From the NCBI RefSeq assembly GCF_000463075.2, contig NZ_AVAQ01000049.1, positions 1 through 64,000 on the forward strand: DNA of 64,000 bases, in the 5' to 3' direction. Numbering within the stretch: the stretch's first letter is position 1; every line of letters begins with the position of its first letter. Below, piece after piece: positions 8,483 to 16,362 of this stretch. The stretch comes from Lactiplantibacillus plantarum EGD-AQ4 (GTDB taxonomy: Bacteria > Bacillota > Bacilli > Lactobacillales > Lactobacillaceae). The position numbers and the translations under genes were made by a program. The notes beneath the pieces are model-generated. The model was not told where the DNA came from, did not search any database, and was given only the letters and a program-made list of their open reading frames with translations.

Positions 8483-9196
8483 ATGGCAAATCGGTACTTA
8501 CATAACGTTCAAGGCTTATTTGACACCATTGCACCTAATTATGACCGTATGAATAATATTATTAGTCTCGGAACGCATCGACACTGGCGCAAGCAAACGA
8601 TGGCCCAGATTCACCTCGCACCTGACGCTCACGTCCTCGATTTGTGTTGCGGCACGGGGGATTGGACCATTGCGCTCGCACGGGAATTACAACCGACTGG
8701 CGAAGTGATCGGGCTGGATTTCTCCGCGCCAATGCTCAAGCTAGCACAGCAAAAAGTCGCTCAACAACACGTCGCGGACCGGGTCTGGTTGCGCCGCGGT
8801 AATGCGATGCACCTTCCATTTAAAGATAACACATTCGACCTGGTCACCATTGGCTTCGGCCTTCGTAATCTTCCGGACAAAGCCCAAGCATTAGCTGAAA
8901 TCTACCGCGTCCTCAAACCCGGCGCGCGCCTAGTCTGCCTAGAGACCTCTCAGCCGGATCAACCGCTCATCAAACCAGTCTGGCAGTGGTATTTCACTAA
9001 AGTTGTCCCATTATTTGGCCGCTTATTTGCACATCAATATCAAGAATATTCTTACTTACAAGAAACGACCCGCCACTTTGCCAGTTATCAGCAGCTGGCT
9101 CAGATGTTTAAGACGGCTGGCTTCCAAAACGTCCACTATCAACGTTTTAACTTTGGCGCTGCCGCTGCGCATTTTGGAACCAAGGAGGCCGATTAA
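8483..9196 (+). CDS. ubiE: Demethylmenaquinone methyltransferase, UbiE/MenG family
   Basis: 237 residues. SAM-dependent methyltransferase predicted to convert demethylmenaquinone to menaquinone. The family opening VQGLFDTIAPNYDRMNNIIS is followed by HRHWRKQ, then motif I VLDLCCGTGDW, LDFSAPML, and GFGLRNLPDKAQALAEIYRV (UbiE signature). The C-terminal YSYLQETTRHFASYQQLAQM also fits. No other menaquinone genes lie nearby, and lactobacilli of this group often lack the full pathway, so it may act on taken-up quinones. It is fused in operon with the next gene: TAA is directly followed by that gene's ATG. Confidence 0.9.
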   Translation: MANRYLHNVQGLFDTIAPNYDRMNNIISLGTHRHWRKQTMAQIHLAPDAHVLDLCCGTGDWTIALARELQPTGEVIGLDFSAPMLKLAQQKVAQQHVADRVWLRRGNAMHLPFKDNTFDLVTIGFGLRNLPDKAQALAEIYRVLKPGARLVCLETSQPDQPLIKPVWQWYFTKVVPLFGRLFAHQYQEYSYLQETTRHFASYQQLAQMFKTAGFQNVHYQRFNFGAAAAHFGTKEAD

Positions 9197-9892
9197 ATGG
9201 ATGAACTGACTGCCTTTAATCGGTGCCTCGCTTGGCTCACCCAAGCCGTTCCGCAACCCGCTCGCGTGGACGGTCTCGTCCTGTGCGGCAATAGTTTGCC
9301 AGCGACCGCGATTGCGGCGGGGCAACTTGCCCAACAGTATCAGCTGCCGACCGTCATCATTGCGGGCGGCGTGGGGCACGCGACGAAGTACTTACGTGAA
9401 AACCTTGACCAGCCGGCATCACACGCTAGCGAAGCGGCTCTAATGGCAACACTCATCCGCCAAACCGGCTATACCGGTGAGCTTCGACTAGACGAAACTT
9501 CAACGAATACTGGGAGTAACGCCACCAACGCACGGGATTTAGCTCCGGACAATTGGCGCCACGTCCTGCTGATTCAAGACCCGTTGCTTGCTCGCCGGAC
9601 TGAATTAACGTTTGCCGCTAACTGGGATGGTGTTGACTTTACTCGCTATCTACCAGCAACACTCCAGCTGAGTCAACTGGAACCACTCCGATTCAAGGGA
9701 GAGTCCACGCTGACGGGCTGGCAACCAGCCTACTTTACCGAACTATTGCTCGGCGAATTCCAACGGCTAGCGGATACCCCCACCGGCTATGGTCCCCGCG
9801 GGCAAGGCTTCATTGCGCATGTTGATATTCCTGAAGACGTTCTGGCAGCGGTTGCTGATTTACAGTCCAGAGCGCTGCGTCGGCAACGTTGA
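9197..9892 (+). CDS. YdcF family protein (DUF218)
   Basis: 231 residues with VDGLVLCGNSLPATAIAAGQL near the start, an IIAGGVGHATK turn and ETSTNTGSNATNA (DUF218 motif with E, N and R/N in the second strand loop). E. coli YdcF binds SAM, but its reaction is unknown; many DUF218 proteins are membrane-bound, and this one has no membrane segment. It starts immediately at the end of ubiE, with AAGGAGG inside the ubiE tail, so translation is probably coupled. A SAM-related partnership with the methyltransferase is inference. Confidence 0.85.
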   Translation: MDELTAFNRCLAWLTQAVPQPARVDGLVLCGNSLPATAIAAGQLAQQYQLPTVIIAGGVGHATKYLRENLDQPASHASEAALMATLIRQTGYTGELRLDETSTNTGSNATNARDLAPDNWRHVLLIQDPLLARRTELTFAANWDGVDFTRYLPATLQLSQLEPLRFKGESTLTGWQPAYFTELLLGEFQRLADTPTGYGPRGQGFIAHVDIPEDVLAAVADLQSRALRRQR

Positions 9893-9978
9893 GGACTTAC
9901 AACGCATTAAAATGAGCACACGTTCGGTTTTAAAGTCGAAACCAAACGGACTGAAAAGAACTCAATAAATGACTGACT

Positions 9979-10027
9979 AAAATGGCGTCTGGATCGAAGT
10001 GTTACATTCGATTCAGACGCCATTTTT
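9979..10027 (+). terminator. Rho-independent terminator
   Basis: AAAATGGCGTCTG pairs with CAGACGCCATTTTT, plus an inner ATCGA/TCGAT pairing, ending the ubiE-ydcF operon. Confidence 0.8.
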
Positions 10028-10081
10028 AATATTCATCAGTCGTACAAAACGGTCCCTCCGAACGGCATTCCATTAACGGAC

Positions 10082-11065
10082 TTAGCGCTGCGGTTCCTCT
10101 CTAAATAGAGCGGCATAGCGCGTTTGCAATTCCTGTGCGAGTAACTCGCCGGCTAGCTGGGAGCCCGCCAAATCCAAATGCACACCATCCGTCGTACTGG
10201 GGTGCCACGTGGCCGTTTCAATCAATTCGATTTGCATAAATTCCGCCGTAACTGCGCGAATCACCGACGCAAAGGCTTGATTGAACGGCACCATCACGGC
10301 TAAACGACTATTCGGATACAGTCGCTGAACTTGGTTTAAGAAGCGGCGGAACACAATCGTAAAGGCCGTCTCATCAATTTTGCGGTCATTTGTACCCACA
10401 TTGATCACCACTAGATCTGTTGGGACTGGTTGCCACGGTGTTGTCGCATCAATCGCCGTCAGTGCGTCTGGTAACACGGGGACCCCGCCCGTTCCGGGTT
10501 TTTGGAGGCCGACCGCACTATAGGCAATCCGTACGTTACGGCTATTCAATAAGTCGCTCGCCACTGCCGCATAATTGGCTTCACCCCGGTAATCTTCACC
10601 AGGATTTCTCCCAGCTACCCAGCAGCCAGCAGTCAACGAATCCCCAATCCAAGTCAGACTATGCCGTCCTAATTGAACGGGCTGCAACGTCCCATCACTC
10701 GTCACGGCACTGATGGCGAATCCTTGATTGCCATCCCAGACGCGGTCTTCATCAGTATTGCCACTCAGTACCAGTCGAATCACGTGAGGCCGACCATCCA
10801 ACGTCAACCAGATTGGGTCACTCGTTACGGCTTGGCGCTGAAACGGCAAGCCGTCGATTTGAATCGCGATCCAACTCGGTAAATCACGCGCTAAATCCAG
10901 CATGGTAATGCGGACAAAGCTCGCCGCCGTGGCCTGAAACCACATTTCAGCGCCCAAATTAGTACTGTACATCACGGATTGCTGCTCAATTTCTTTGATT
11001 GCCCATCGCCCCTGAAAATAAGCGGGCATCAGAGGCTGATTAGCTTGTGTTACTTGATAATCCAC
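10082..11065 (-). CDS. Two-domain SGNH/GDSL hydrolase (probable carbohydrate esterase)
   Basis: 327 residues from a GTG that follows TGGAGGA by 7 nt; the ATG at 11101 has no ribosome binding site. Residues 1-130 look like a beta-sandwich domain; 135-320 are the SGNH domain. Catalytic Ser143 is in WIGDSLTAG, Asn226 in NVGTND, and Asp293/His296 in DGVHLD. The arrangement resembles CE2-like acetyl esterases and SsfX3-type acyltransferases. No signal peptide, so it should be intracellular. Substrate unknown; deacetylation of oligosaccharides or aryl glycosides is plausible. Single gene. Confidence 0.85.
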   Translation of the reverse strand: MDYQVTQANQPLMPAYFQGRWAIKEIEQQSVMYSTNLGAEMWFQATAASFVRITMLDLARDLPSWIAIQIDGLPFQRQAVTSDPIWLTLDGRPHVIRLVLSGNTDEDRVWDGNQGFAISAVTSDGTLQPVQLGRHSLTWIGDSLTAGCWVAGRNPGEDYRGEANYAAVASDLLNSRNVRIAYSAVGLQKPGTGGVPVLPDALTAIDATTPWQPVPTDLVVINVGTNDRKIDETAFTIVFRRFLNQVQRLYPNSRLAVMVPFNQAFASVIRAVTAEFMQIELIETATWHPSTTDGVHLDLAGSQLAGELLAQELQTRYAALFREEPQR

Positions 11066-11166
11066 GGTATTTCCTCCATCTCTATCTCTGTCGCAATTCA
11101 CAGCACCAGCAGTGTTCAGTTAAGTGAACAACAGAAGCTGGCATGTTTATTGAAACCCAATCTGAT

Positions 11167-11217
11167 TTGTCAGCCAGCCCCGGAGGTCGGACTAGGGCGC
11201 GCACTGGCTGACGAACA
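11167..11217. repeat. Intergenic hairpin repeat, copy B
   Basis: Second copy of the element at 6-57. Here the arms GTCAGCCAG and CTGGCTGAC form a perfect 9-bp stem around a 31-nt loop with GGAGGTCGGACTAGGG. It lies between the divergent SGNH and P-type ATPase genes. No T run follows, so it is not a simple terminator. Confidence 0.6.
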
Positions 11218-11312
11218 ATAAGCCCACCAATAGGAACCTAAGACTCCTCATTACCACCTAAAAAAACCTAACACAGCGGTAAATCGACTTTATTTTGATA
11301 AATTGACCAAAA

Positions 11313-11355
11313 CTTGATGGCTATCAAGTTGCCATCAAGAATCAGCGGCTATACT
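11313..11355 (+). promoter_or_regulatory. FNR/Flp box and promoter of the P-type ATPase gene
   Basis: The palindrome CTTGAT-GGCT-ATCAAG (11313-11328) exactly fits the FNR consensus TTGAT-N4-ATCAA. The -10 TATACT is at 11350-11355 and there is no good -35. If transcription starts 7 nt after the -10, the box centre is at -41.5, the class II activator position. A second arm GCCATCAAG at 11331-11339 also mirrors the first. Confidence 0.7.
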
Positions 11356-11388
11356 AGGGTCATCAAATCAAATAAGGAGTTGCAAATT

Positions 11389-13293
11389 ATGAAAATTCAG
11401 GGGTTTCTAACTAAACATACGAATCAAATCACATTAATCACTGGTATTCTGATCGTCCTCGGCATGCTCAGCAAATACTTGTTCCAATTCACTCTCGGCT
11501 ACCAAGTCATCCTGGCCGTGGCTTCCGTAATTGCGGTTATTCCAATCGCGGCTCGGGCTTGGAGCGCACTGCGCAACAAGGTCTTCAGTATTGAACTGTT
11601 AGTCAGCATTGCCGTTATCGGGGCCTTCATCATTGGCGAATTCAACGAATCAGCCATCGTGACGTTCCTATTCCTGTTCGGGTCCTACCTCGAAAGCAAA
11701 ACGTTACAAAAGACGCGGACAGCCATCAAAGGCTTGACCGACATGTCACCAACGACTGCCACCCTCGTAACCGCTGATGGTACGGAAGAAGTCGACGTCG
11801 ATGATGTTGACGAAGGCGATGTTGTCTTAGTCAAAACGGGGAGCCAAGTCCCGGTCGACGGGGTCGTCGTTGAAGGTAATGGTTATCTCAACGAAGCTTC
11901 TATCACTGGTGAAGCCCGTCAAATCAACAAACAGCTCAATGATTTCGTTTATTCTGGCACGATGGTCGAAAATGGCTATCTTAAAATCAAAGCGACTCAA
12001 GTGGGTGATGACACGACGTTTGCTAAAATCATCGAACTCGTCGAAGAAGCCCAAGACACGAAGTCCAAAGCTGAAAAGTTCATCGACCGCTTTGCTCAAT
12101 ATTATACGCCTGCCGTTCTCGTTTTAGCAGTCTTAGTCTTCGCCTTCTCGCGTGACTTCCGCTTAGCGATCACCGTCTTAGTTCTCGGTTGCCCAGGGGC
12201 CCTCGTTATCGGTGCACCCGTCTCAAACGTTGCCGGAATCGGGAATGGTGCCAAACGTGGCATCTTAATCAAGGGTGGCGAAGTCGTCGATACCTTTGCC
12301 AAAGTCGATACGCTGGTCTTCGATAAAACGGGGACTTTGACGGAAGGCAATACCGCCGTTACCACGATGCACACTTACACCACTAACGCCAACAATCAAC
12401 TCGCTTTAGCCGCTGCCATCGAAGGCGTTTCTGACCATCCACTCGGTCAAGCTATCGTGACTTACGCCGCCAAAAAAGCCGCTGGTGTCGCACCCGTCCT
12501 CGATGATACCGAAACCGTCAAGGGCCAAGGTATCTGCGCTAAAGTCGGCGATCAAACCGTTGTGATTGGGAACCAAAAGATGTTAACTGCGCATCAAATC
12601 GAACTTAACCCAGCTCAACTCAAAGACTTGAACGATTTACAAGCCGGTGGTCAATCGACAGTCATCATGGCCGTTGATGGTCAAGTTCAACTGATCTTCG
12701 GGATTGCTGATACCATCCGCCCAGGCGTTAAAGATTCACTCGCCGCACTCAAGGCTCAGGGTATCAAGAAGTTAGTCATGTTGACTGGTGATAATCAGTT
12801 AACCGCTCAAGCAGTCGCAAATGAATTGAACTTAGACGAAGTTCACGCCAACTTATTGCCAGAAGAAAAGGTCGAATACGTTAAGAAGCTCAAAGCTGAC
12901 GGTAACACGGTCGCCTTTATCGGTGATGGCATCAATGACAGTCCGTCCATCGCTAACGCGGATATCGGTATTGCCATGGGTAGTGGGACCGATGTCGCTA
13001 TCGACACTTCCGACGTTGTCCTGATGCAATCCAGTTTTCCAGCACTGGTCCACGCCCATGGTCTCGCTAAGAAGACGGTGCTCAACACCCGGGAAAACAT
13101 CTTCATCGCCATCGCGACAGTGGCCTTCCTCCTGATTGGCTTAGTCTTCGGCTACATTTACATGGCCGGTGGGATGTTCGTCCACGAAGCCAGCATCCTG
13201 GTCGTTATTTTCAACGCGATGCGCCTGATCAACTTCCAGACCAAGTTCGACAAACAACAACCTGCCAAAACGATCCAAGCCGCAACGGCCTAA
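11389..13293 (+). CDS. P1B-type heavy-metal P-type ATPase
   Basis: 634 residues from the ATG after AAGGAG. It lacks N-terminal metal-binding HMA domains. The order of P-type elements is: TM segments, actuator loop with ITGEA (near 172), TM with GCPGALVIGAPVS (near 267), phosphorylation site DKTGTLTEG (near 311), HP locus SDHPLG (near 348), GDGINDSP (near 511), two C-terminal TMs. The transmembrane metal motif is CPG, not the usual CPC, CPH or SPC, so the substrate cannot be assigned; Zn, Cd, Fe(II) or Mn are possible. The FNR-type box before it and the flp gene 3.5 kb away suggest redox- or metal-linked activation. Confidence 0.9.
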   Translation: MKIQGFLTKHTNQITLITGILIVLGMLSKYLFQFTLGYQVILAVASVIAVIPIAARAWSALRNKVFSIELLVSIAVIGAFIIGEFNESAIVTFLFLFGSYLESKTLQKTRTAIKGLTDMSPTTATLVTADGTEEVDVDDVDEGDVVLVKTGSQVPVDGVVVEGNGYLNEASITGEARQINKQLNDFVYSGTMVENGYLKIKATQVGDDTTFAKIIELVEEAQDTKSKAEKFIDRFAQYYTPAVLVLAVLVFAFSRDFRLAITVLVLGCPGALVIGAPVSNVAGIGNGAKRGILIKGGEVVDTFAKVDTLVFDKTGTLTEGNTAVTTMHTYTTNANNQLALAAAIEGVSDHPLGQAIVTYAAKKAAGVAPVLDDTETVKGQGICAKVGDQTVVIGNQKMLTAHQIELNPAQLKDLNDLQAGGQSTVIMAVDGQVQLIFGIADTIRPGVKDSLAALKAQGIKKLVMLTGDNQLTAQAVANELNLDEVHANLLPEEKVEYVKKLKADGNTVAFIGDGINDSPSIANADIGIAMGSGTDVAIDTSDVVLMQSSFPALVHAHGLAKKTVLNTRENIFIAIATVAFLLIGLVFGYIYMAGGMFVHEASILVVIFNAMRLINFQTKFDKQQPAKTIQAATA

Positions 13294-13323
13294 CCAACTT
13301 GCATCTAACATTCCCCAGCCCAT

Positions 13324-13375
13324 AAAAAGTGGCACCCAGACTAGTCTTCCCCAACTAGTCTGGGTGCCATTTTTT
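13324..13375. terminator. Bidirectional terminator
   Basis: A perfect 16-bp stem TGGCACCCAGACTAGT/ACTAGTCTGGGTGCCA has A and T runs on both flanks, between convergent ATPase and glycerol-facilitator genes. Confidence 0.9.
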
Positions 13376-13442
13376 GGCTAATAATAACTAAAATGATAAC
13401 GCCATAATAATTTCATAAGTACGCTCGGTTGATTAATTGCAA

Positions 13443-14195
13443 TTATAAACTAAAAAAGATCTTGTAAAGCCAAATCCCAATCACGGCGCCAACAATTGGT
13501 GCCACGACCGGAACCCAGCTGTATTCCCAATGTGAAGACCCCTTATTGGGAACCGGTAATAGTGCGTGAACGAGCCGCGGTCCTAAATCCCGGGCAGGGT
13601 TCAGGGCTGGCCCAGTCGGCCCACCTAGCGAGATGACCATTGCCGCGATCAGTAATCCGACCCCGATGTTGGCAATATCAATATTTTGATGGAAGAACAT
13701 CCCGCGATACAGGCCCATCGCTCCAAAAATCAGGACGGCGGTCCCGACCATTTCGGTAATGAACCCGTTCAGCTGACTGTGCGCGGCGTCACTAGTCGCA
13801 AACGTCCCTAATACTGCGCCAGCATCAGTCGTTTGTCGGTAGTGTGGCCAGTATAGTGCGAGAATCAAGCATTGTCCTACGATGGCACCGAGAAATTGCC
13901 AGATTAAGTACTGCGCAACGTGTGACCAGGGGAAGAGACCAACCGTTGCTTGACCAATCGTAATCGCAGGGTTCAAGTGGTTACCAGAGATTGACCCGAA
14001 CATCATTGCTGGCAGCATAACCCCCAGCCCGTACCCCGACGCCACCAGGAGCCAACCCCCGTTGGCGAGTCCCGGATCGTCGTTTCCGGTCGTGTTCTTT
14101 AGGAATGCATTAGCGACAGCACCGTTGCCTAGTAGCACTAGGATCAGGGTGCCAAAGAATTCTGCAGCGTAGCGTGCGTCCCATGAACCTGTCAT
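13443..14195 (-). CDS. glpF: Aquaglyceroporin (glycerol uptake facilitator, MIP family)
   Basis: 250 residues; start set at the ATG 6 nt after GAGGAGGA, not the upstream in-frame ATG. Six membrane segments and two NPA half-helices: NPA at 75-77 (GNHLNPAIT) and NPARD at 199-203. Asp after NPAR is the hallmark of glycerol facilitators as opposed to strict water channels. It passes glycerol and probably dihydroxyacetone or lactic acid. A cre-like site upstream suggests catabolite repression by CcpA. No glycerol kinase gene is nearby. Confidence 0.9.
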   Translation of the reverse strand: MTGSWDARYAAEFFGTLILVLLGNGAVANAFLKNTTGNDDPGLANGGWLLVASGYGLGVMLPAMMFGSISGNHLNPAITIGQATVGLFPWSHVAQYLIWQFLGAIVGQCLILALYWPHYRQTTDAGAVLGTFATSDAAHSQLNGFITEMVGTAVLIFGAMGLYRGMFFHQNIDIANIGVGLLIAAMVISLGGPTGPALNPARDLGPRLVHALLPVPNKGSSHWEYSWVPVVAPIVGAVIGIWLYKIFFSL

Positions 14196-14261
14196 CTTGT
14201 ATCCTCCTCGTATGGTACCGAGCATCTATGATACTCTGAAGGATAGCAGATAAATCTATTT

Positions 14262-14276
14262 ATGTAAACGCTTTAT
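14262..14276. promoter_or_regulatory. Probable cre (CcpA) site
   Basis: ATGTAAACGCTTTAT has one clear deviation from the consensus WTGNAANCGNWNNCW. It lies about 70 bp upstream of the glycerol-facilitator start. The rest of 14277-14600 shows nothing I can name. Confidence 0.5.
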
Positions 14277-14601
14277 TTTGCTGTAATAAGCCATTTCTAA
14301 TCATCCGAACCGGCCTCCTACTTATACCCCCGCGCGTATTAAAGTCGAGCTAGCGACGTTTGTCATGAGTCGCATCGGCCTTCAAGCTGGTGAATCAGAT
14401 CGTCACTCTAGTTCATAATTGTAATCTCGCAATAATTGCCAACATTGACGAGTATCGCTATCACCTCGATTTCAGAAAAAACATTGATAACACCTGGTCA
14501 TTCATGGATAGCCAACTGATCTTGTTTTAGCGCAATGCGGTTGTCTGCCAAACAGGCCATTTGATAGTTAACTTGATAAATTGGTCATTCGGACAAAAAA
14601 G

Positions 14602-14630
14602 TTGCATTCGTATACCTATGGGGGTATATT
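14602..14630 (+). promoter_or_regulatory. Promoter with CsoR/CstR-type operator in the spacer
   Basis: -35 TTGCAT, 17-bp spacer, -10 TATATT. Within it TATACC-TATGGG-GGTATA (14611-14628) is a perfect dyad with a G-run, closely matching operators of CsoR-family repressors (ATACC...GGGGTAT). Bound repressor would block polymerase directly. Confidence 0.8.
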
Positions 14631-14666
14631 ACTAATTGTTAATAAAGCACATCTGGAGGGTTTAAC

Positions 14667-14987
14667 ATGATTAAAGAAATTCATGATCAAGATTTTGCCA
14701 AAGAAACGGATACTGGGATTGCCGTCGTTGATTTCCGTGCTGACTGGTGCCCGCCATGCCGGATGATGGACCCAATTTTGAAGTCATTGTCCGAAGATGC
14801 CAATTACAAAGATAAGGTCAACTTCGTCTCATTGAATGTCGACAACGACAAAGAAATTGCGAGCCAATTCCAAGTTCAAGGGATTCCAACCTTCCTAATC
14901 AAGAAGGATGGCCAAGTTGTCAGTCATCTCGTGGGTGCGCGGCCAAAGCCAGCCTTTGAAGCTGAACTTCAAAAAGCACTCGATTAG
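14667..14987 (+). CDS. Thioredoxin with WCPPC active site
   Basis: 106 residues, normal thioredoxin length. Active site WCPPC at 27-31 (Cys28, Cys31); the cis-proline loop is QGIPTFL. Canonical thioredoxin has WCGPC, and a Gly-to-Pro change in this loop normally raises or alters redox potential and partner choice. It is cytoplasmic. It is followed 17 nt later by a CsoR-family repressor gene under one promoter with a matching operator. This points to a specialised thioredoxin induced by the repressor's signal and not the housekeeping one. ATG follows TGGAGGG. Confidence 0.9.
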   Translation: MIKEIHDQDFAKETDTGIAVVDFRADWCPPCRMMDPILKSLSEDANYKDKVNFVSLNVDNDKEIASQFQVQGIPTFLIKKDGQVVSHLVGARPKPAFEAELQKALD

Positions 14988-15004
14988 GTCGACGGGAGGT
15001 CTCC

Positions 15005-15274
15005 ATGGCAGCTACCGAAGAATATGTGACGAGTAAACAAATTCAGACCCGTTTGAAGCGCTCCGCTGGTCAACTGGACGGCGTCTTGCGGATGATGGAT
15101 GAGGGCCGCCCTTGCGACGACGTCCTTGTTCAACTTTCCGCGGTCAAATCCAGCATCGACAAGGCAATGAAACTCGTCATTGCCCGCAATATCAATAATT
15201 GCGTCGGCAATATGACGACTGCTGATGTTCAGAACCTTGAGCACTCATTAGATTTATTGTTAAAAACGAAATAA
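15005..15274 (+). CDS. CsoR/FrmR-family repressor, CstR-like
   Basis: 89 residues, all-helical DUF156 fold: QIQTRLKRSAGQLDGVLRMM, GRPCDDVLVQLSAVKSSIDK. In copper-sensing CsoR the ligands are Cys, His and Cys at spacing 0, 25 and 29. Here Cys37 and Cys66 keep this spacing, but position 62 is Asn. Loss of the His while keeping both Cys argues against Cu(I) sensing and is compatible with thiol/persulfide sensors such as CstR. It should repress its own operon with the thioredoxin. ATG follows GGGAGGT. Confidence 0.88.
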   Translation: MAATEEYVTSKQIQTRLKRSAGQLDGVLRMMDEGRPCDDVLVQLSAVKSSIDKAMKLVIARNINNCVGNMTTADVQNLEHSLDLLLKTK

Positions 15275-15280
15275 CGAAAA

Positions 15281-15336
15281 AAGCGTGCGTGACCGCAGCA
15301 TCAAGTTCATTTGATTGCTGCAGTCACGCACGTTTT
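15281..15336 (+). terminator. Terminator of the trx-repressor operon
   Basis: The long stem GTGCGTGAC-GCAGCA with TGCTGC-GTCACGCAC is followed by TTTT. 15337-15465 has no gene. Confidence 0.8.
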
Positions 15337-15465
15337 ATATTAGTTGTGTTTGTTATTATTTAAGGTCAAATACGGCCAGACTAGGTCGAAGGTGAACTGA
15401 CCAATTAATCCGCCAACTTAGCTACCAATAGCGCTGGTTATTTCCAATCGTGGCCGACCACGCCA

Positions 15466-15669
15466 CTAATCTTTCCAATCGCCCTTTTTCCAGTCATCAT
15501 GGTTCCAATCATCTTTTTTCCAGTCATCGTCGTTATCACTGTGGGACTGCTCGGTATCCTTGGGCGCTCGTTTGGCTCGCTTCAATAACACAGCCGTCGA
15601 CACGACCGTTACGAACCCAGTCGCGATAATAAAGACAAACGTCCACATGATAATATCACTAATCGACAT
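15466..15669 (-). CDS. Small membrane protein with Asp/Trp/Lys repeat tail
   Basis: 67 residues: one N-terminal membrane segment (about 5-30), then a basic RAKRAP stretch and a very polar C-terminal tail in which the pentad D-D-W-K-K recurs four times with small changes. The positive-inside rule puts the tail in the cytoplasm. ATG follows GGGAGGG. I do not recognise the family. It lies between the thioredoxin and Dps-like operons, convergent with the former. The repeats could bind metal, protein or membrane surface; this is unresolved. Confidence 0.7.
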   Translation of the reverse strand: MSISDIIMWTFVFIIATGFVTVVSTAVLLKRAKRAPKDTEQSHSDNDDDWKKDDWNHDDWKKGDWKD

Positions 15670-15726
15670 CTTGGGGTCCCTCCCTTAATTAATGTCGCTA
15701 GTATAGCGCAGCCTAGTCACAATAGC

Positions 15727-15772
15727 AAAAGCGCTCGGAATCGCCTGCCCACACAATGGCGATTCCGAGCAC
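15727..15772 (-). terminator. Terminator of the chaperone/Dps-like operon
   Basis: A 15-bp stem, GTGCTCGGAATCGCC with GGCGATTCCGAGCGC, is followed on the minus strand by TTTT. Confidence 0.75.
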
Positions 15773-15795
15773 TTTATTTGAATTGACCTGACTAA

Positions 15796-16350
15796 TTAGT
15801 CATCATCATCTTCGTCTTCTTCATCTAGTCCGGTACGTGCGTCATTGCCCAAGTAGGCTTGCAGTTCCCGGATGTTGCGATTATTACTGCCGCGATAAGC
15901 GACTAACCATGCGGCTAATGCTGGCCGAGTCTCTTTTTCAGCTAACTTGATAGCCCGGTCCACGAATAGGTTTTCCGTATCAAAATCCTTGATGGTTGCG
16001 GCCACGAGCTCATCAGCGGATTGATACTTGAAAGCCCCGTTTTCTTCCAACATTGAATACTTGGTTAATTCAGCCGTTGTGGAAGATGGCTTTTGGTTTT
16101 CATCTAAGAGTAAGTCACCGAGTTCAGCAAACTGACGGACGTTTTGGTCGATCAGCTGTTGATATTCCGTCCGCAATGCCAATGATTGCGGGCCTTTGAC
16201 GTACCATTTGACCTGACTCAACTTAACGTATGCGACCATTAAATTCGACAGGATATGATTGGTCATCGCACCGGCAGTCGGGACGTGGTGGTCAATATCA
16301 CTTTGTTTTAATTCAGCGGCGTATTGTTCATCGATTGTTAATTCACTCAT
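15796..16350 (-). CDS. Dps/ferritin-like protein lacking the ferroxidase ligands
   Basis: 184 residues. The core NLMVAYVKLSQVKWYVKGPQ aligns with the Dps helix-A signature (usual form NLxVLYVKLHNYHWYVKG), so family membership is likely. But the ferroxidase residues are replaced: both His of HNYHWY become other residues (SQVKWY), TLHEKFDE becomes ALRTEYQQ, and the DELAERIL segment is AELGDLLL. The C-terminus ends in an acidic run of Asp/Glu. It may still form a cage or bind DNA, but oxidation of iron by the normal site is unlikely. It is the second gene of the operon with the HMA chaperone, 12 bp away, under an FNR-type box. Confidence 0.8.
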   Translation of the reverse strand: MSELTIDEQYAAELKQSDIDHHVPTAGAMTNHILSNLMVAYVKLSQVKWYVKGPQSLALRTEYQQLIDQNVRQFAELGDLLLDENQKPSSTTAELTKYSMLEENGAFKYQSADELVAATIKDFDTENLFVDRAIKLAEKETRPALAAWLVAYRGSNNRNIRELQAYLGNDARTGLDEEDEDDDD

Positions 16351-16362
16351 GAATGCGTCCTC

